A stretch of 64,000 bases of DNA. Origin: an uncultured Rhodobacter sp. (GTDB lineage Bacteria; Pseudomonadota; Alphaproteobacteria; Rhodobacterales; Rhodobacteraceae). How positions within the stretch are numbered: position 1 is the first letter of the stretch; every line of letters begins with the position of its first letter. Below are positions 53,036 through 62,500 of this stretch, piece by piece. The stretch is from NCBI GenBank assembly GCA_945952585.1, contig CAMFII010000010.1, forward strand, positions 124,001 to 188,000, written 5' to 3'. The position numbers were made by a program, and so were the translations under genes. The notes below the pieces were generated by a model. It saw nothing but the letters and a program-made list of their open reading frames with translations. It ran no database searches and had not been told where the DNA came from.

Positions 53036-54546
53036 CCGCCCCGATCCTGCAGATGCGGGGTATCTCCAAGACCTTCGGGACTGTGCGGGCCCTGCGGGAT
53101 GTCAGCTTCGACGTCCAGCCCGGGGAATTGCACGCCCTGATGGGCGAGAACGGCGCCGGCAAGTCGACGCTGATGAAGATCCTCTCCGGCGCCTATACCG
53201 CCGATCCGGGCGGAGAGATCCTTTTCGCGGGTCAGCCCCGCCACGGTCGCGATGACGGGATCGCGGTCATCTACCAGGAACTGTCGCTGGCGCCGAACCT
53301 GACCGTGGCCGAGAACATGTTCCTTGGCCGCGAGGGGCGTGCGATGTCCCTCGTTCGTCGCGGAATGCTGGCCGACCGCGCCCAGCCGATCCTCGATCGC
53401 CTCGGCGTCGGCTTTTCCGCCCAGACGCCGGTCTGGCGCCTGTCGCTTGGCGAACGCCAGATGGTCGAGATCGCCCGGGCGCTGACCAGCGATGCAAAAC
53501 TGATCGTGATGGATGAGCCGACAACGGCTCTGTCCACCCGGGAAACCGAACGGCTTTTCGATGTGATCGGCAACCTCAAGGCGCATGGCATCGCGATCAT
53601 CTACATCAGCCATCGCATGGAAGAGGTCTATGCGCTGGCGGACCGTGTGAGTGTGCTGCGCGACGGTGTCTATATCGGGACACTCGACCGCGCAGAGCTG
53701 TCGGCGGCCCGACTGGTGTCGATGATGGTCGGTCGCGACCTCGGCAGCTTCTACCGCAAGGACCATCAGGCGAAGCCGCCGACCGGCGCACCGCTGCTGG
53801 AGGTTGCGAACCTGACAGACGGCAAGCGGGTAAAGGGCTGCAGCCTGTCGCTTTACGCCGGCGAAGTTCTTGGCATCGCGGGCCTTGTGGGATCGGGCCG
53901 AACGGAACTCGCACGCTTGATCTTCCGGGCGGATCAGCCGGCGGGCGGGACGGTGCTGCTTGGGGGGCGCCCATTCGGCGCCCGCAACCCGCGCGAAGCA
54001 CTTGCGGCGGGCCTCGCCTACCTGACCGAGGATCGCGCAGGCCTGGGCCTGTTCCTGGACATGACGATTTCCGACAATGTCAATGTCGGCGTGATCCAGA
54101 GCGACGCGGGGGCGGTCGGGGTGCTCGACAGACGCAAGGCCGCCGAGCGCGCGGGAAGCGCCATCCGCAACCTGGGGATCAAGGCGCCGAGCGCCCGCGT
54201 CAATGCCGGGGCGCTTTCAGGCGGAAACCAGCAGAAGGTGCTGCTCGCCCGTCTGCTCGAAACCCAACCAAAGGTCGTGATCCTCGACGAGCCGACGCGC
54301 GGCGTCGATGTCGGGGCGAAATCCGAAATCTACAAGCTGATCGACACGCTCGTCGGCAGGGGCGTTGGCGTCATCATGATCTCGAGCGAATTGCCCGAGA
54401 TCGTCGGTGTCGCCGACCGCGTCCTGGTCATGCGCGAGGGGCGCATCGCCGGCGAGGTCCGTCCCGAGGCCGGACAGCCGATCAGCCAGGAAGCAATCAT
54501 GGCCCTGTCTACAGGGGCGGTGCCGATGCAGGAGAAAACGGCATGA
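53032..54546 (+). CDS. Sugar ABC transporter, double ATP-binding protein (RbsA/AraG-like)
   Basis: The 504-residue protein has two ABC domains, as in RbsA, AraG and XylG. The first has Walker [11 protein letters not shown]-loop [10 protein letters not shown], signature [15 protein letters not shown] and Walker [10 protein letters not shown]. The second has the degenerate [10 protein letters not shown]-loop, signature [15 protein letters not shown] and [12 protein letters not shown]. This arrangement is diagnostic for the carbohydrate-uptake CUT2 family (pentoses, ribose and related sugars). Confidence 0.94.
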   Translation: MTAPILQMRGISKTFGTVRALRDVSFDVQPGELHALMGENGAGKSTLMKILSGAYTADPGGEILFAGQPRHGRDDGIAVIYQELSLAPNLTVAENMFLGREGRAMSLVRRGMLADRAQPILDRLGVGFSAQTPVWRLSLGERQMVEIARALTSDAKLIVMDEPTTALSTRETERLFDVIGNLKAHGIAIIYISHRMEEVYALADRVSVLRDGVYIGTLDRAELSAARLVSMMVGRDLGSFYRKDHQAKPPTGAPLLEVANLTDGKRVKGCSLSLYAGEVLGIAGLVGSGRTELARLIFRADQPAGGTVLLGGRPFGARNPREALAAGLAYLTEDRAGLGLFLDMTISDNVNVGVIQSDAGAVGVLDRRKAAERAGSAIRNLGIKAPSARVNAGALSGGNQQKVLLARLLETQPKVVILDEPTRGVDVGAKSEIYKLIDTLVGRGVGVIMISSELPEIVGVADRVLVMREGRIAGEVRPEAGQPISQEAIMALSTGAVPMQEKTA

Positions 54547-55526
54547 GCGAAACGGCAACCAAGGCCTCCGACCCGGGGGCAATGGGTCTGCGGGGGATGA
54601 TGCAGATCCTGGGCATGCTGCCGGTGCTGATCCTGCTCGCGATCGCCTTTCACCTGATGAGCGGCAAGTTCCTGAGCGTGAACAACCTGTCGATTGTCAT
54701 GCAGCAGGCCTCGATCAACATCGTGCTGGCCGCCGGGATGACCTTCGTCATCCTGACCGGTGGCATCGACCTGTCGGTCGGCTCGGTGCTGGCGGCCTCG
54801 GCCATGATCGCGGTGATCGTGTCGCTGGTCCCCGGCATTGGCTGGCTGGGCGTTCCCGCCGCAATGCTGGCGGGGCTGGTCTGCGGTCTGGCCAACGGGG
54901 CGCTGATCGCGGCGCTGAGGTTGCCGCCTTTCATCGTCACCCTCGGCTCGCTGACCGCCGTGCGCGGCGTGGCGCGCCTGCTGGGCGCGGATACGACGGT
55001 ATTCAACCCCGATCTGCCCTTCGATGTCATCGGCAACGGCACGCTGTTCGGCGTTCCGTGGCTCGCGATCATTGCCGTCGTCGTGATCCTGGGGTCCTGG
55101 TTCCTGCTGCGCCGGACTGTCCTTGGCACCTGGATCTATGCCGTCGGCGGCAACCCGGAGGCCGCGCGGCTGACCGGTATCAAGGTTCCGCTGGTCCTGC
55201 TGTTTGTCTATGGCGCGTCGGGCTTCCTCGCCGGCCTTGGCGGGGCAATGTCCGCCGCCCGCCTGTACGCAGCGAACGGGCTGCAACTGGGCCAGGCCTA
55301 CGAGCTTGACGCCATCGCGGCCGTCATCCTGGGCGGCACGAGCTTTGTCGGCGGCGTTGGCTCGATCTGGGGCACGCTGGTTGGCGCGCTCATCATCGCT
55401 GTCCTGTCGAACGGGCTGATCCTCGTCGGCGTCTCGGACATCTGGCAGTACATCGTCAAGGGATTGGTCATCATCGCCGCCGTGGCGCTCGACCGCTATC
55501 GCCTGAAGGGCGGAGCACGGACATGA
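54543..55526 (+). CDS. Sugar ABC transporter permease (RbsC/AraH-like)
   Basis: The 327-residue CUT2 permease has about ten membrane segments and family motifs [29 protein letters not shown], and [29 protein letters not shown]. It overlaps the ATPase gene by 4 bases and forms the channel of the sugar importer. Confidence 0.94.
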   Translation: MSETATKASDPGAMGLRGMMQILGMLPVLILLAIAFHLMSGKFLSVNNLSIVMQQASINIVLAAGMTFVILTGGIDLSVGSVLAASAMIAVIVSLVPGIGWLGVPAAMLAGLVCGLANGALIAALRLPPFIVTLGSLTAVRGVARLLGADTTVFNPDLPFDVIGNGTLFGVPWLAIIAVVVILGSWFLLRRTVLGTWIYAVGGNPEAARLTGIKVPLVLLFVYGASGFLAGLGGAMSAARLYAANGLQLGQAYELDAIAAVILGGTSFVGGVGSIWGTLVGALIIAVLSNGLILVGVSDIWQYIVKGLVIIAAVALDRYRLKGGART

Positions 55527-55608
55527 GCGGCTACACGCATCCGAAGTTTACCCGATCCGGGGTCCCCCCCGGCACCTACGACCCCACGCACACAACATGG
55601 AGGAGAAC

Positions 55609-56547
55609 ATGCGCGTGACCAAACTGCTGCTGTCGTCAGTGGCGCTCGGGCTTGCCCTTGCGTCGCCGGGCGCGGCAAAGGAGCTCAAGAGCGTCGGCAT
55701 CTCGGTCGGCCTGCTGGGCAACCCGTTCTTCGTGGCCACCATCAAGGGCATCGAGGACGCCGCCAAGAAGATCAACCCGGATGTGCAGGTGACGTCGGTG
55801 TCCGCCGACTATGACCTGAACAAGCAGGTTTCCCAGATCGACAACTTCATCGCGTCCGGCGTGGATATCATCATGCTGAACGCGGTCGATGCCAGCGCCA
55901 TTGCCCCCGCCGTCAAACGTGCGCAAGACGCTGGCATCGTCGTCGCCGCCTTCGATGTGTCCGCACCAGGCGCCGACGTCACAGTGATGACCAACAACGT
56001 CCAGGCCGGCGAGAAAGCCTGCCAGTACATCGTCGACGCCATCGGCGCCAAAGGTAACGTCATCATCATCAACGGTCCACAATCCTCGTCGATCATCGAC
56101 CGGGTGAAGGGCTGCAAGGATGTGTTTGCGAAGAACCCCGGCATCAAGATCCTTTCCGATGACCAGAACGGCCAGGGCTCGCGTGATGGCGGCCTGAACG
56201 TGATGCAAAGCCTGCTGACCCGCTTCGACGACATCCAGGCGGTCTTTGCGATCAACGACCCGACCGGGATCGGTGCGGAACTGGCGGCCAAGCAGCTGGG
56301 CCGCTCGGGCTTCATCATCACCGCGGTCGATGGTGCGCCGGATGTCGAAAAATCGCTGGCCGACCCGAACTCGATGGTCAAGGCCTCGGCCTCGCAGGAC
56401 CCCTATGTCATGGCCGGCATGGCGCTCGACATGGGCTACAAGGTGCTGCAGGGCGAGAAGCCCGATCCCTCGACCATCCTGCTCGAGCCGGAACTCATCA
56501 CCGCGGACAACCTGTCCAGCTACAAGGGCTGGACGGCGCCGCGCTGA
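55609..56547 (+). CDS. Sugar ABC transporter, periplasmic binding protein (RbsB-like)
   Basis: The 312-residue protein has a signal peptide of about 23 residues (ending SPGAA). The RbsB-like fold is shown by GISVGLLGNPFFVATIKGIEDAAKK, NFIASGVDIIMLNAVD and FAINDPTGIGAELAAKQ. The ATG at 55609 has GGAGGAG just upstream, so the ATG at 55597 is not used. Unusually for this family, the binding protein is encoded third, after ATPase and permease. Confidence 0.93.
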   Translation: MRVTKLLLSSVALGLALASPGAAKELKSVGISVGLLGNPFFVATIKGIEDAAKKINPDVQVTSVSADYDLNKQVSQIDNFIASGVDIIMLNAVDASAIAPAVKRAQDAGIVVAAFDVSAPGADVTVMTNNVQAGEKACQYIVDAIGAKGNVIIINGPQSSSIIDRVKGCKDVFAKNPGIKILSDDQNGQGSRDGGLNVMQSLLTRFDDIQAVFAINDPTGIGAELAAKQLGRSGFIITAVDGAPDVEKSLADPNSMVKASASQDPYVMAGMALDMGYKVLQGEKPDPSTILLEPELITADNLSSYKGWTAPR

Positions 56548-56619
56548 TCCGGCGCCGGGCCGCGCTGCCGCTCCCGCGGCGCGGCCCGCCTTCCTTTCCT
56601 TCTGTTCATGGGTTGATCC

Positions 56620-57309
56620 ATGCCGATCGAAGAACTTCGCCAGGCTGTGCTCGATGCAAACATCGCCACGGTCCGCCACGGTCTTGTCGTCTCGACCTTC
56701 GGCAATGCCAGCGGCATCGACCGTGCGAGCGGCCGGATCGTCATCAAGCCCTCGGGCGTGCCCTATGATCAGCTCAGCGCCGACAACATGGCGCTGGCCG
56801 ATCTTGATGGCGCGGTGCTGGACAACCGGTTCAAGCCCTCGTCCGATCTCGCGACCCATGCCGTCCTCTACCGGGCCTTCCGCGATATCGGGGCGGTCAT
56901 CCATACCCATTCCACCTTCGCGACGATCTTTGCCCAAAGCTGCCGCGCGCTGCCGCCCCTTGGGACCACCCATGCCGACTACTTTCGCGGGCCGGTTCCC
57001 GTGACCCGGCAATTGACCGAAGACGAGATCGCCCGGGACTATGTCACGGCGACGGGCGAGGTCATCGTCGAAACCTTCCGCGACATCGATCCGCTCGAGG
57101 TGCCTGCAGTGCTGGTCGCCGGACATGGCCCCTTCGTCTGGGGCCGCGATCCTGAGGATGCGGTGACCAACGCCCTGATGCTGGAAGAGGCAGCACGGAT
57201 GGCCTGGCACACGCTGGTGTTGGTTCCCGACATCCCGCCGATCTCGCCTGCGCTTCTTGACAGGCATTTCCTTCGCAAGCACGGCGTCAACGCCACCTAC
57301 GGCCAATAG
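56620..57309 (+). CDS. araD: Class II aldolase / L-ribulose-5-phosphate 4-epimerase (AraD-like)
   Basis: The 229-residue zinc enzyme interconverts L-ribulose 5-phosphate and D-xylulose 5-phosphate. Key segments are VSTFGNASGIDRA and IKPSGVPYDQL for phosphate binding, IHTHSTFATIFAQ with the zinc histidines, a third His in AGHGPFVWG, and a C-terminal ALLDRHFLRKHG. Length and motifs match AraD/UlaF. The adjacent kinase supports a ribulose-phosphate substrate, although class II aldolase variants are hard to tell apart. Confidence 0.88.
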   Translation: MPIEELRQAVLDANIATVRHGLVVSTFGNASGIDRASGRIVIKPSGVPYDQLSADNMALADLDGAVLDNRFKPSSDLATHAVLYRAFRDIGAVIHTHSTFATIFAQSCRALPPLGTTHADYFRGPVPVTRQLTEDEIARDYVTATGEVIVETFRDIDPLEVPAVLVAGHGPFVWGRDPEDAVTNALMLEEAARMAWHTLVLVPDIPPISPALLDRHFLRKHGVNATYGQ

Positions 57310-57320
57310 GAGGACGCAGC

Positions 57321-58895
57321 ATGGCGATCGTCGCGGGTGTGGATTTCGGGACGCTCAGCGTCCGGGTCACGTTGATGGACACCGACAGAGGCCAGTCTCT
57401 GGCAACCGCAGTCGCGGATTATCCGTTGAAGCGATCGGCAGCCGACCCGCTTCTCGGCGCGCAAAGCCACGAAGATCACATGTCGGGCCTCGTCCGCGCC
57501 ACGAGGGAAGCGGTACGTCTTGCCGGCCTCGACGGGCAGGAGATTGCCGCGCTCGCCTGCGACACGACCGGGTCCAGCGTCGTGGTCGTGGATGACGCCC
57601 TGCAACCGCTCGGCGACTATTACCTCTGGTGCGATCATCGCGCCCATGCGGAAGCCGAGGAAATCACCGCCCGCGCCCGCGCCGAGGGGATCGAGGCGCT
57701 CGACTGGTGCGGTGGCGTCTATTCCCACGAATGGGGCTATGCGAAGCTGCTGCATTTCCTACGCCACAATCCCGAAAAGCGTGCCCGGTTCGCCACCGCG
57801 CTGGAACATTGCGACATGGCTGCCGCCACGTTGTGCGGGATCACGCGGATCGAGGACCTGCCGCGATCCATCTGCGCCATGGGGCACAAATGGATGTGGG
57901 GCCGCCGGTGGGGCGGCCCTCCGCCGCAGGAGTTCCTGAGCCGGGTCGATCCGCTGCTGGATGGGGTCAACGCGAAGCTTGGCGGGCGCTATGTGACCTC
58001 CGACCAGATCGCCGGCCATCTTTCCCCCTATTGGGCTGAAAGACTTGGACTGAAGGCAGGGATTCCGATCCCCGTCGGCGCCTTCGACTCGCATTGGGAT
58101 GCAATCGGGGCCGGGCTCCAGCCTGGAGACGTGGTGAACGTGGTGGGAACCTCGACCTGCATCATCACCATCGCCGATCCGGAGTTTCGGCCGGTGCCGG
58201 GCCTCTGTGGCGTCGTGCCCGGCAGCGTCCTGCCCGGATGGTGTGGCGTCGAGGCCGGACAATCTGCGACCGGCGACGTATTCGAAGCCATTGCGCGCCG
58301 CGCCGGCACGGATGTAGCCACCTTGTCGCGAGGTCTCGATCGCTACAGACCCGGGCAGACCGGCCTCATGCGCCTGAACTGGGACAATGGCGACCGCACG
58401 GTGCTCGTCCGGTCGGACCTCGGGGGCGTGACCCTGGGCTGGGACCTCAATCATGGCCCGGAAGATGAGTTGCATGCCGCGATCGAGGGCATGGCCATGC
58501 ATCTCAAGGTGATCTACGACCGGATGAGATCGGGCGGCGTCAGGACGGATCGCATCATCAATGCGGGCGGCATCCCGGGCAAGAACCGGCTGCTCAACCA
58601 GATTTATGCCGATGTCCTTGATACCGACGTGCATGTATGCACGACATCGCCAGTTGGAGTGGGGGCCAGCATCTTCGCCGCTGTGGCCTGCGGAGCCTTC
58701 GTCAGCATTCCTGATGCACAGACGAAACTTGCTCCGCAGACCGAGGTCTTCCACCCGCGCCCCGACCGCGTGGATCCATATCGGCAGTTGTCGCAGATCT
58801 TCTCGGACCTCTACTTTGGCTTCGGCACGGATCGCAGCGTCAATCTGGGCAACACGCTGCGGATCCTGCGATCCTTCCGGAACGGCGAGACGTGA
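57321..58895 (+). CDS. araB: Ribulokinase (AraB-like, FGGY family)
   Basis: The 524-residue sugar kinase begins VAGVDFGTLSVRVTLMD, the FGGY ATP-binding phosphate-1 loop. It has ALACDTTGSSVVVVDD, LWCDHRAHAEAEEI, CGGVYSHEWGYAKLLHF and a late NAGGIPGKNRLLNQIYADVLD. This pattern corresponds to bacterial L-ribulokinase, which phosphorylates L-ribulose and some related ketopentoses. It starts 11 bases after araD. No araA isomerase is present in the window, so either the isomerase is elsewhere or the imported sugar is already a ketose or alditol. Confidence 0.9.
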   Translation: MAIVAGVDFGTLSVRVTLMDTDRGQSLATAVADYPLKRSAADPLLGAQSHEDHMSGLVRATREAVRLAGLDGQEIAALACDTTGSSVVVVDDALQPLGDYYLWCDHRAHAEAEEITARARAEGIEALDWCGGVYSHEWGYAKLLHFLRHNPEKRARFATALEHCDMAAATLCGITRIEDLPRSICAMGHKWMWGRRWGGPPPQEFLSRVDPLLDGVNAKLGGRYVTSDQIAGHLSPYWAERLGLKAGIPIPVGAFDSHWDAIGAGLQPGDVVNVVGTSTCIITIADPEFRPVPGLCGVVPGSVLPGWCGVEAGQSATGDVFEAIARRAGTDVATLSRGLDRYRPGQTGLMRLNWDNGDRTVLVRSDLGGVTLGWDLNHGPEDELHAAIEGMAMHLKVIYDRMRSGGVRTDRIINAGGIPGKNRLLNQIYADVLDTDVHVCTTSPVGVGASIFAAVACGAFVSIPDAQTKLAPQTEVFHPRPDRVDPYRQLSQIFSDLYFGFGTDRSVNLGNTLRILRSFRNGET

Positions 58896-58913
58896 GGGTA
58901 GAAGGTCGCGCCT

Positions 58914-59160
58914 CTAAGCTGTCCCGAACGAAGCCGTAAGATAGTCCTCGACACACACCAGCCCGGCGCGCCAACGGTCGTTTTCTGACCGCACAGGGCC
59001 GTCAGCGAAATGGTGGCCGTGGAAGACCGCCTCCCCGCCTGCTGGTGCCGATGAAGGTGTTCGCCTTCAACTGGTCTTCGTCCAGCGGGGTGGCCCAAGC
59101 CATCTGCGCTGCCGGATCTGGTCTTCCCGGCAGGAGCAGCCAGTCATTTCTCAGGTGGCG
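58914..59160 (-). pseudogene. Candidate frameshifted remnant of an unknown small gene
   Basis: Two coding-like minus-strand segments adjoin in different frames. The first reads RHLRNDWLLLPGRPDPAAQM and continues with WATPLDEDQLKANTFIGTS (59160 to about 59041). After a G-rich run (about 59030-59040) a second frame reads GHHFADGPVRSENDRWRAGL and ends EDYLTASFGTA, with a TAG at 58914-58916. Codon use in both pieces looks genuine, but no family is recognised. It could be a decayed gene or chance. Nothing else is seen in the 310-base gap between araB and the GT87 gene. Confidence 0.35.
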
Positions 59161-59205
59161 AGTTTCGGCTTTCCGGCAAGTGCCAGCAGTGCGCTCCGCT
59201 ACCGG

Positions 59206-60447
59206 TCATCCGGTTCTGCTTGCGCCTGCGATCGTGCCCTGAGCCGGCGCCGCGTCCGCCTTCCTCGAACCCATAAGCACCCACCATAGTGTGAGGTTCA
59301 ATCCGACAAGCCCGATCGACGCCGGCGTCGGCACGCCCATCGGTTGGGTAAGCAGCACTTGCAATCCGTCAAACCACTCGGAGGCACGGTTGACCCCGTA
59401 GCCCCACCCTCCGGCCAGCCAGAGGAATCCGACGGCGAGCATCTGGAGGGACCGACTGCTGTTTGCAAGGAACGTCGGCGCGACGAAAGCAAAGCCCATG
59501 CCGACAATCGCCATGTCGTAGTCATAGGCGTAAGGGCTGACCAACAAGGTGGCACAAAGCGACAGCCCGACCGCCACGCGAGGTTCGAGATCGGTCTTGG
59601 TCGCCAATAAAGCGATATAGGCTAGAGCTGCGACCGCCACGACAGCATGCAGGAGGATCGCGATCTGGGTCGGAATGCCAATCGTCGCGAAAAAGGCGTA
59701 AGCGGACACCATTCTGTGCATCGGAAAGCTGCCGGCCGACATATGTTCGCTTACGACTTTCGGAGCCGCGAGAAAGGCTGGCCAGACCTCCCACCCCAGA
59801 ACGAGCGTGGAAAGGAAAGAAGTGGCCAGCACCACGAGTGCCGCGACGAGCACAGCCGTCCAATGGCGTGACAGCAAGGCAAAAAGGCCCAGTCCCAGCC
59901 CAAGATGCGGCTTGATGATCATCAGTCCAAGCGGAACTCCCGCCGAGGGACGGCGCTTCATCCAGAGAATGCCGAACACTCCACAGAACGCACCGGTCAG
60001 GAAGCCGTTCTGGCCGCTCCTGATGAGGATAAGCAGCGTTGGGACCAGCGCGAACAGCACGATCCACAAATGCTCACCAGCCATCCGGCGAAGGATCAAA
60101 AGATAGGCCCCAAATGTCAGCCCGACGAAGACGGCGAAGGCCAAGGCACGCGAAACAAGCGGCAGGGCCATTGTGACGACATCGAACTGCGGCGGATATG
60201 CCCAGGGCATGAAGATAGGACGACCCGCCAGCTCGGTCAGCCGGCTGAGCATGACGGCAGGGTCATAGACTTCGGCGATCTTGCCTTCGCGCAGCAACTG
60301 GCCGGCAACATAGAAGGCGTCAAAATCCATCACCAACCCGTGCTGCATCTGGACGATGCGGAGTGCAAAATTCGCTAACAGCACAAGCAAGACTGCAGCC
60401 GTCAAAATGAACTGGGTCGAAATAGTCTTCGGGCGCTCGGGCGTCAC
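59206..60447 (-). CDS. GT87-family polyprenol-phosphate-dependent glycosyltransferase
   Basis: The 413-residue integral membrane protein has about ten to twelve hydrophobic segments. The early lumenal-loop motif DFDAFYVAGQLLREG contains the putative catalytic Asp of GT-C glycosyltransferases. SGQNGFLTGAFCG and GLMIIKPHLGLGL are typical of GT87 (DUF2029), which uses polyprenyl-phosphate sugars at the outer face of the inner membrane. It overlaps the DprE2-like gene by 4 bases at the end of a cluster that seems to make polyprenyl-phospho-arabinose. An arabinosyltransferase role is therefore a good inference, while the acceptor is unknown. Confidence 0.82.
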   Translation of the reverse strand: MTPERPKTISTQFILTAAVLLVLLANFALRIVQMQHGLVMDFDAFYVAGQLLREGKIAEVYDPAVMLSRLTELAGRPIFMPWAYPPQFDVVTMALPLVSRALAFAVFVGLTFGAYLLILRRMAGEHLWIVLFALVPTLLILIRSGQNGFLTGAFCGVFGILWMKRRPSAGVPLGLMIIKPHLGLGLGLFALLSRHWTAVLVAALVVLATSFLSTLVLGWEVWPAFLAAPKVVSEHMSAGSFPMHRMVSAYAFFATIGIPTQIAILLHAVVAVAALAYIALLATKTDLEPRVAVGLSLCATLLVSPYAYDYDMAIVGMGFAFVAPTFLANSSRSLQMLAVGFLWLAGGWGYGVNRASEWFDGLQVLLTQPMGVPTPASIGLVGLNLTLWWVLMGSRKADAAPAQGTIAGASRTG

Positions 60448-61181
60448 AGCTTCAACCTCTTGAACACAGGTTCGGGAATGTTGCGGATCACAGCCATGAC
60501 CAGCTGCCAGACCGGCTTGACATAAAGGATGTTCCGCCGCCGCTGCACGGCCGCGAAGATGGCACGACCGACCTCATCGGGCTGAGCGGTCAGGCGTTTG
60601 GGCAGGTCCATTCCGGCGGTCATCCGCGTATCGACGAAGCCCGGAAGAACCGTCAGCACATGGATCCCTTTGCCGGCAAGGCGGTTCCTGAGCCCGGAAA
60701 GATAGGCCGTGAACCCCGCCTTTGCGGAACCATAAACGTAGTTGGTCGCGCGGCCGCGCTCTCCGGCCACAGAGGAGATACCGACCAGTGTCCCACTGCC
60801 GCGGGCCTCAAACCGGTTGGCAATCTCGCCCAGAAAGCAGGCAGGCGCCTCGTAATTGGTCCGCATCACCCGGATCGCTGCCCCGGCATCCGACTCGTTT
60901 TCTGCCTGGTCGCCCAGAAGGCCGATGGCGGAAACGGCGATGCCGGGAAGATCCGGCAAGGAGTCGAGCAATGCAGAATGGCTGGCAATGTCCAGGGCGT
61001 CGAAATCGTAAAGGCTGACCTTCACGCCGTGGCGCAATTCGATATCTGCGCGATCCCGCTCCAGGCGTTCGGTTCGTCTGGCCGCCAGCTGCAGGGGATA
61101 GCCTGCCTCGGCAAAGCGTCTGGCAGTGGCCATAGCAATGTCGGACCCGGCGCCAAGGATCAGGACGGGGAGTCTGGTCAC
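60444..61181 (-). CDS. dprE2: Short-chain dehydrogenase, DprE2-like (2-keto reductase for polyprenyl-phospho-arabinose)
   Basis: The 245-residue SDR has the nucleotide motif VLILGAGSDIAMATARRF. The catalytic Ser is in GISSVAGER, and Tyr and Lys are in NYVYGSAKAG. These segments are close to mycobacterial DprE2 (ISSVAGER...NFVYGSTKAG). In that pathway DprE2 reduces the 2-keto intermediate made by DprE1, completing epimerisation of polyprenyl-phospho-ribose to arabinose. The overlap with the DprE1-like gene (4 bases) supports a two-enzyme system. Confidence 0.87.
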   Translation of the reverse strand: MTRLPVLILGAGSDIAMATARRFAEAGYPLQLAARRTERLERDRADIELRHGVKVSLYDFDALDIASHSALLDSLPDLPGIAVSAIGLLGDQAENESDAGAAIRVMRTNYEAPACFLGEIANRFEARGSGTLVGISSVAGERGRATNYVYGSAKAGFTAYLSGLRNRLAGKGIHVLTVLPGFVDTRMTAGMDLPKRLTAQPDEVGRAIFAAVQRRRNILYVKPVWQLVMAVIRNIPEPVFKRLKL

Positions 61182-62500
61182 AGCAACAGCCTTTCGGATT
61201 GGGAAGAAGTGAAGGCCGACGACAGGCCCATCGCCTGACGCATGGCCCGGAAATCCTCGGCCCGCTTGTCACTGCGGCGCAAGGTAGAGGGAGTCATGCG
61301 ACTGTCCTTGGCCAGGTAGAAGCGCCCTTCGTGATCAAGGGCGATCCTGTCGAGTTCCGTCAGCAGATCCAGGGCGCCGGGACTGACCGGAAAGTCGAGC
61401 GCCAGCGTGTAGCCCGGCATGGGAAACGAAATGCCGGTTCCCGCGTCGCCAAGGCGCTTGAGAACCGCCAGGAACGACCCAAGGCCCGAGTGTGTGATGC
61501 GCTCAAGCAGGGCCGCCAGACCAGCAGCGGAGGCGGCAGGCGGAAGCACACACTGGAACTGGATGAATCCGCGCCGGCCGTACAGGCGGTTCCAGTTAAG
61601 GATCGAGTCCAGCGGGTAGAAGAAGCTTTTCCAGTCGGACAATTCCTCGACCGGACGAGCCGCGCCCCGGCGATAGTAGATATCGTTGAAGGCGCGAACG
61701 GTGTGGCGGTTGAGCACAAACGCCGGCGCCGACACCGGCATGGACAGAAGCCGCTTGGCTGGCGTGTCAAATGGCTGCTTGCGTTTGTCCCAGGCCAGAT
61801 CGCTGGCCGCCGCATGCTCACCAAGCGAGATCAGCGAGCGCCCAAGGGTATCGCCACCGGTAAGGCAGTCGATCCAGGCAACAGAATACGTCGAAGAATG
61901 GTGCGTCTCAAACGCAGCAAGGGTTTCTTCAAGATTGCGCGTTGGCAGGTTCGTCTGCCGGATCCAGCCGGTCTCGACCCTCCGGAGACGGAAGGCGGCG
62001 CAGACGATGGGGCCGGTCAGCCCCATGCCTCCCACGGTCCAGTGAAAGAGTTCAGGCTTTTCTGTCCGGCTGCACCGCGTAATCCGGCCATCCGGCGCCA
62101 TAACCTCAATCCAGTCGAGGAACGCCCCGAAGGCCCCGTGCAGGTGATGGTTCTTGCCATGCACATCCGAGGCGATCATCCCGCCAACGGTGACAAAGCG
62201 CGTTCCCGGCGTGACCGAAGGGAACCATCCGCGCGGCAGGAACGTGTCGATGATGTCTGCCAGCAGCACGCCCGCCTCGGCCACGATCTGCCCCGTCATC
62301 GGATCGAAGGAAACCATCCTGCCGAACCGTCGCATGTCGATGGTGTTGACCGGGTTCAGAGCGCTGTCGCCATAGGATCGGCCGTTGCCGCGCGCAATAG
62401 CCGAGCCGGCCTGCAGCACCTGCGCAAGCTCATCAATGTCGCGTGGATCCGACACCGCACAGGATTGTCGTGGAAATCTGCCCCAGCCCGACAGCATCAT
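61178..62500 (-). CDS. dprE1: FAD-linked oxidase, DprE1-like (polyprenyl-phospho-ribose 2-oxidase)
   Basis: The 440-residue protein has a VAO-type FAD domain: GNGRSYGDSALN near the start, then TPGTRFVTVGGMIASDVHGKNHH, which closely follows the DprE1 signature. The C-terminal D-arabinono-lactone-oxidase-like region includes SFPMPGYTLALDFP and an ending that matches the family. It would oxidise the 2-hydroxyl of polyprenyl-phospho-ribose for DprE2 to reduce with inverted configuration. Upstream and downstream overlaps of 4 bases show tight coupling. Confidence 0.9.
   Translation of the reverse strand: MMLSGWGRFPRQSCAVSDPRDIDELAQVLQAGSAIARGNGRSYGDSALNPVNTIDMRRFGRMVSFDPMTGQIVAEAGVLLADIIDTFLPRGWFPSVTPGTRFVTVGGMIASDVHGKNHHLHGAFGAFLDWIEVMAPDGRITRCSRTEKPELFHWTVGGMGLTGPIVCAAFRLRRVETGWIRQTNLPTRNLEETLAAFETHHSSTYSVAWIDCLTGGDTLGRSLISLGEHAAASDLAWDKRKQPFDTPAKRLLSMPVSAPAFVLNRHTVRAFNDIYYRRGAARPVEELSDWKSFFYPLDSILNWNRLYGRRGFIQFQCVLPPAASAAGLAALLERITHSGLGSFLAVLKRLGDAGTGISFPMPGYTLALDFPVSPGALDLLTELDRIALDHEGRFYLAKDSRMTPSTLRRSDKRAEDFRAMRQAMGLSSAFTSSQSERLLL

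Noticed and set aside
55636-57306. A 556-codon minus-strand frame opposite the sugar-binding protein and araD
   Set aside because: Covers two genes with signature motifs; composition typical of antisense frames.
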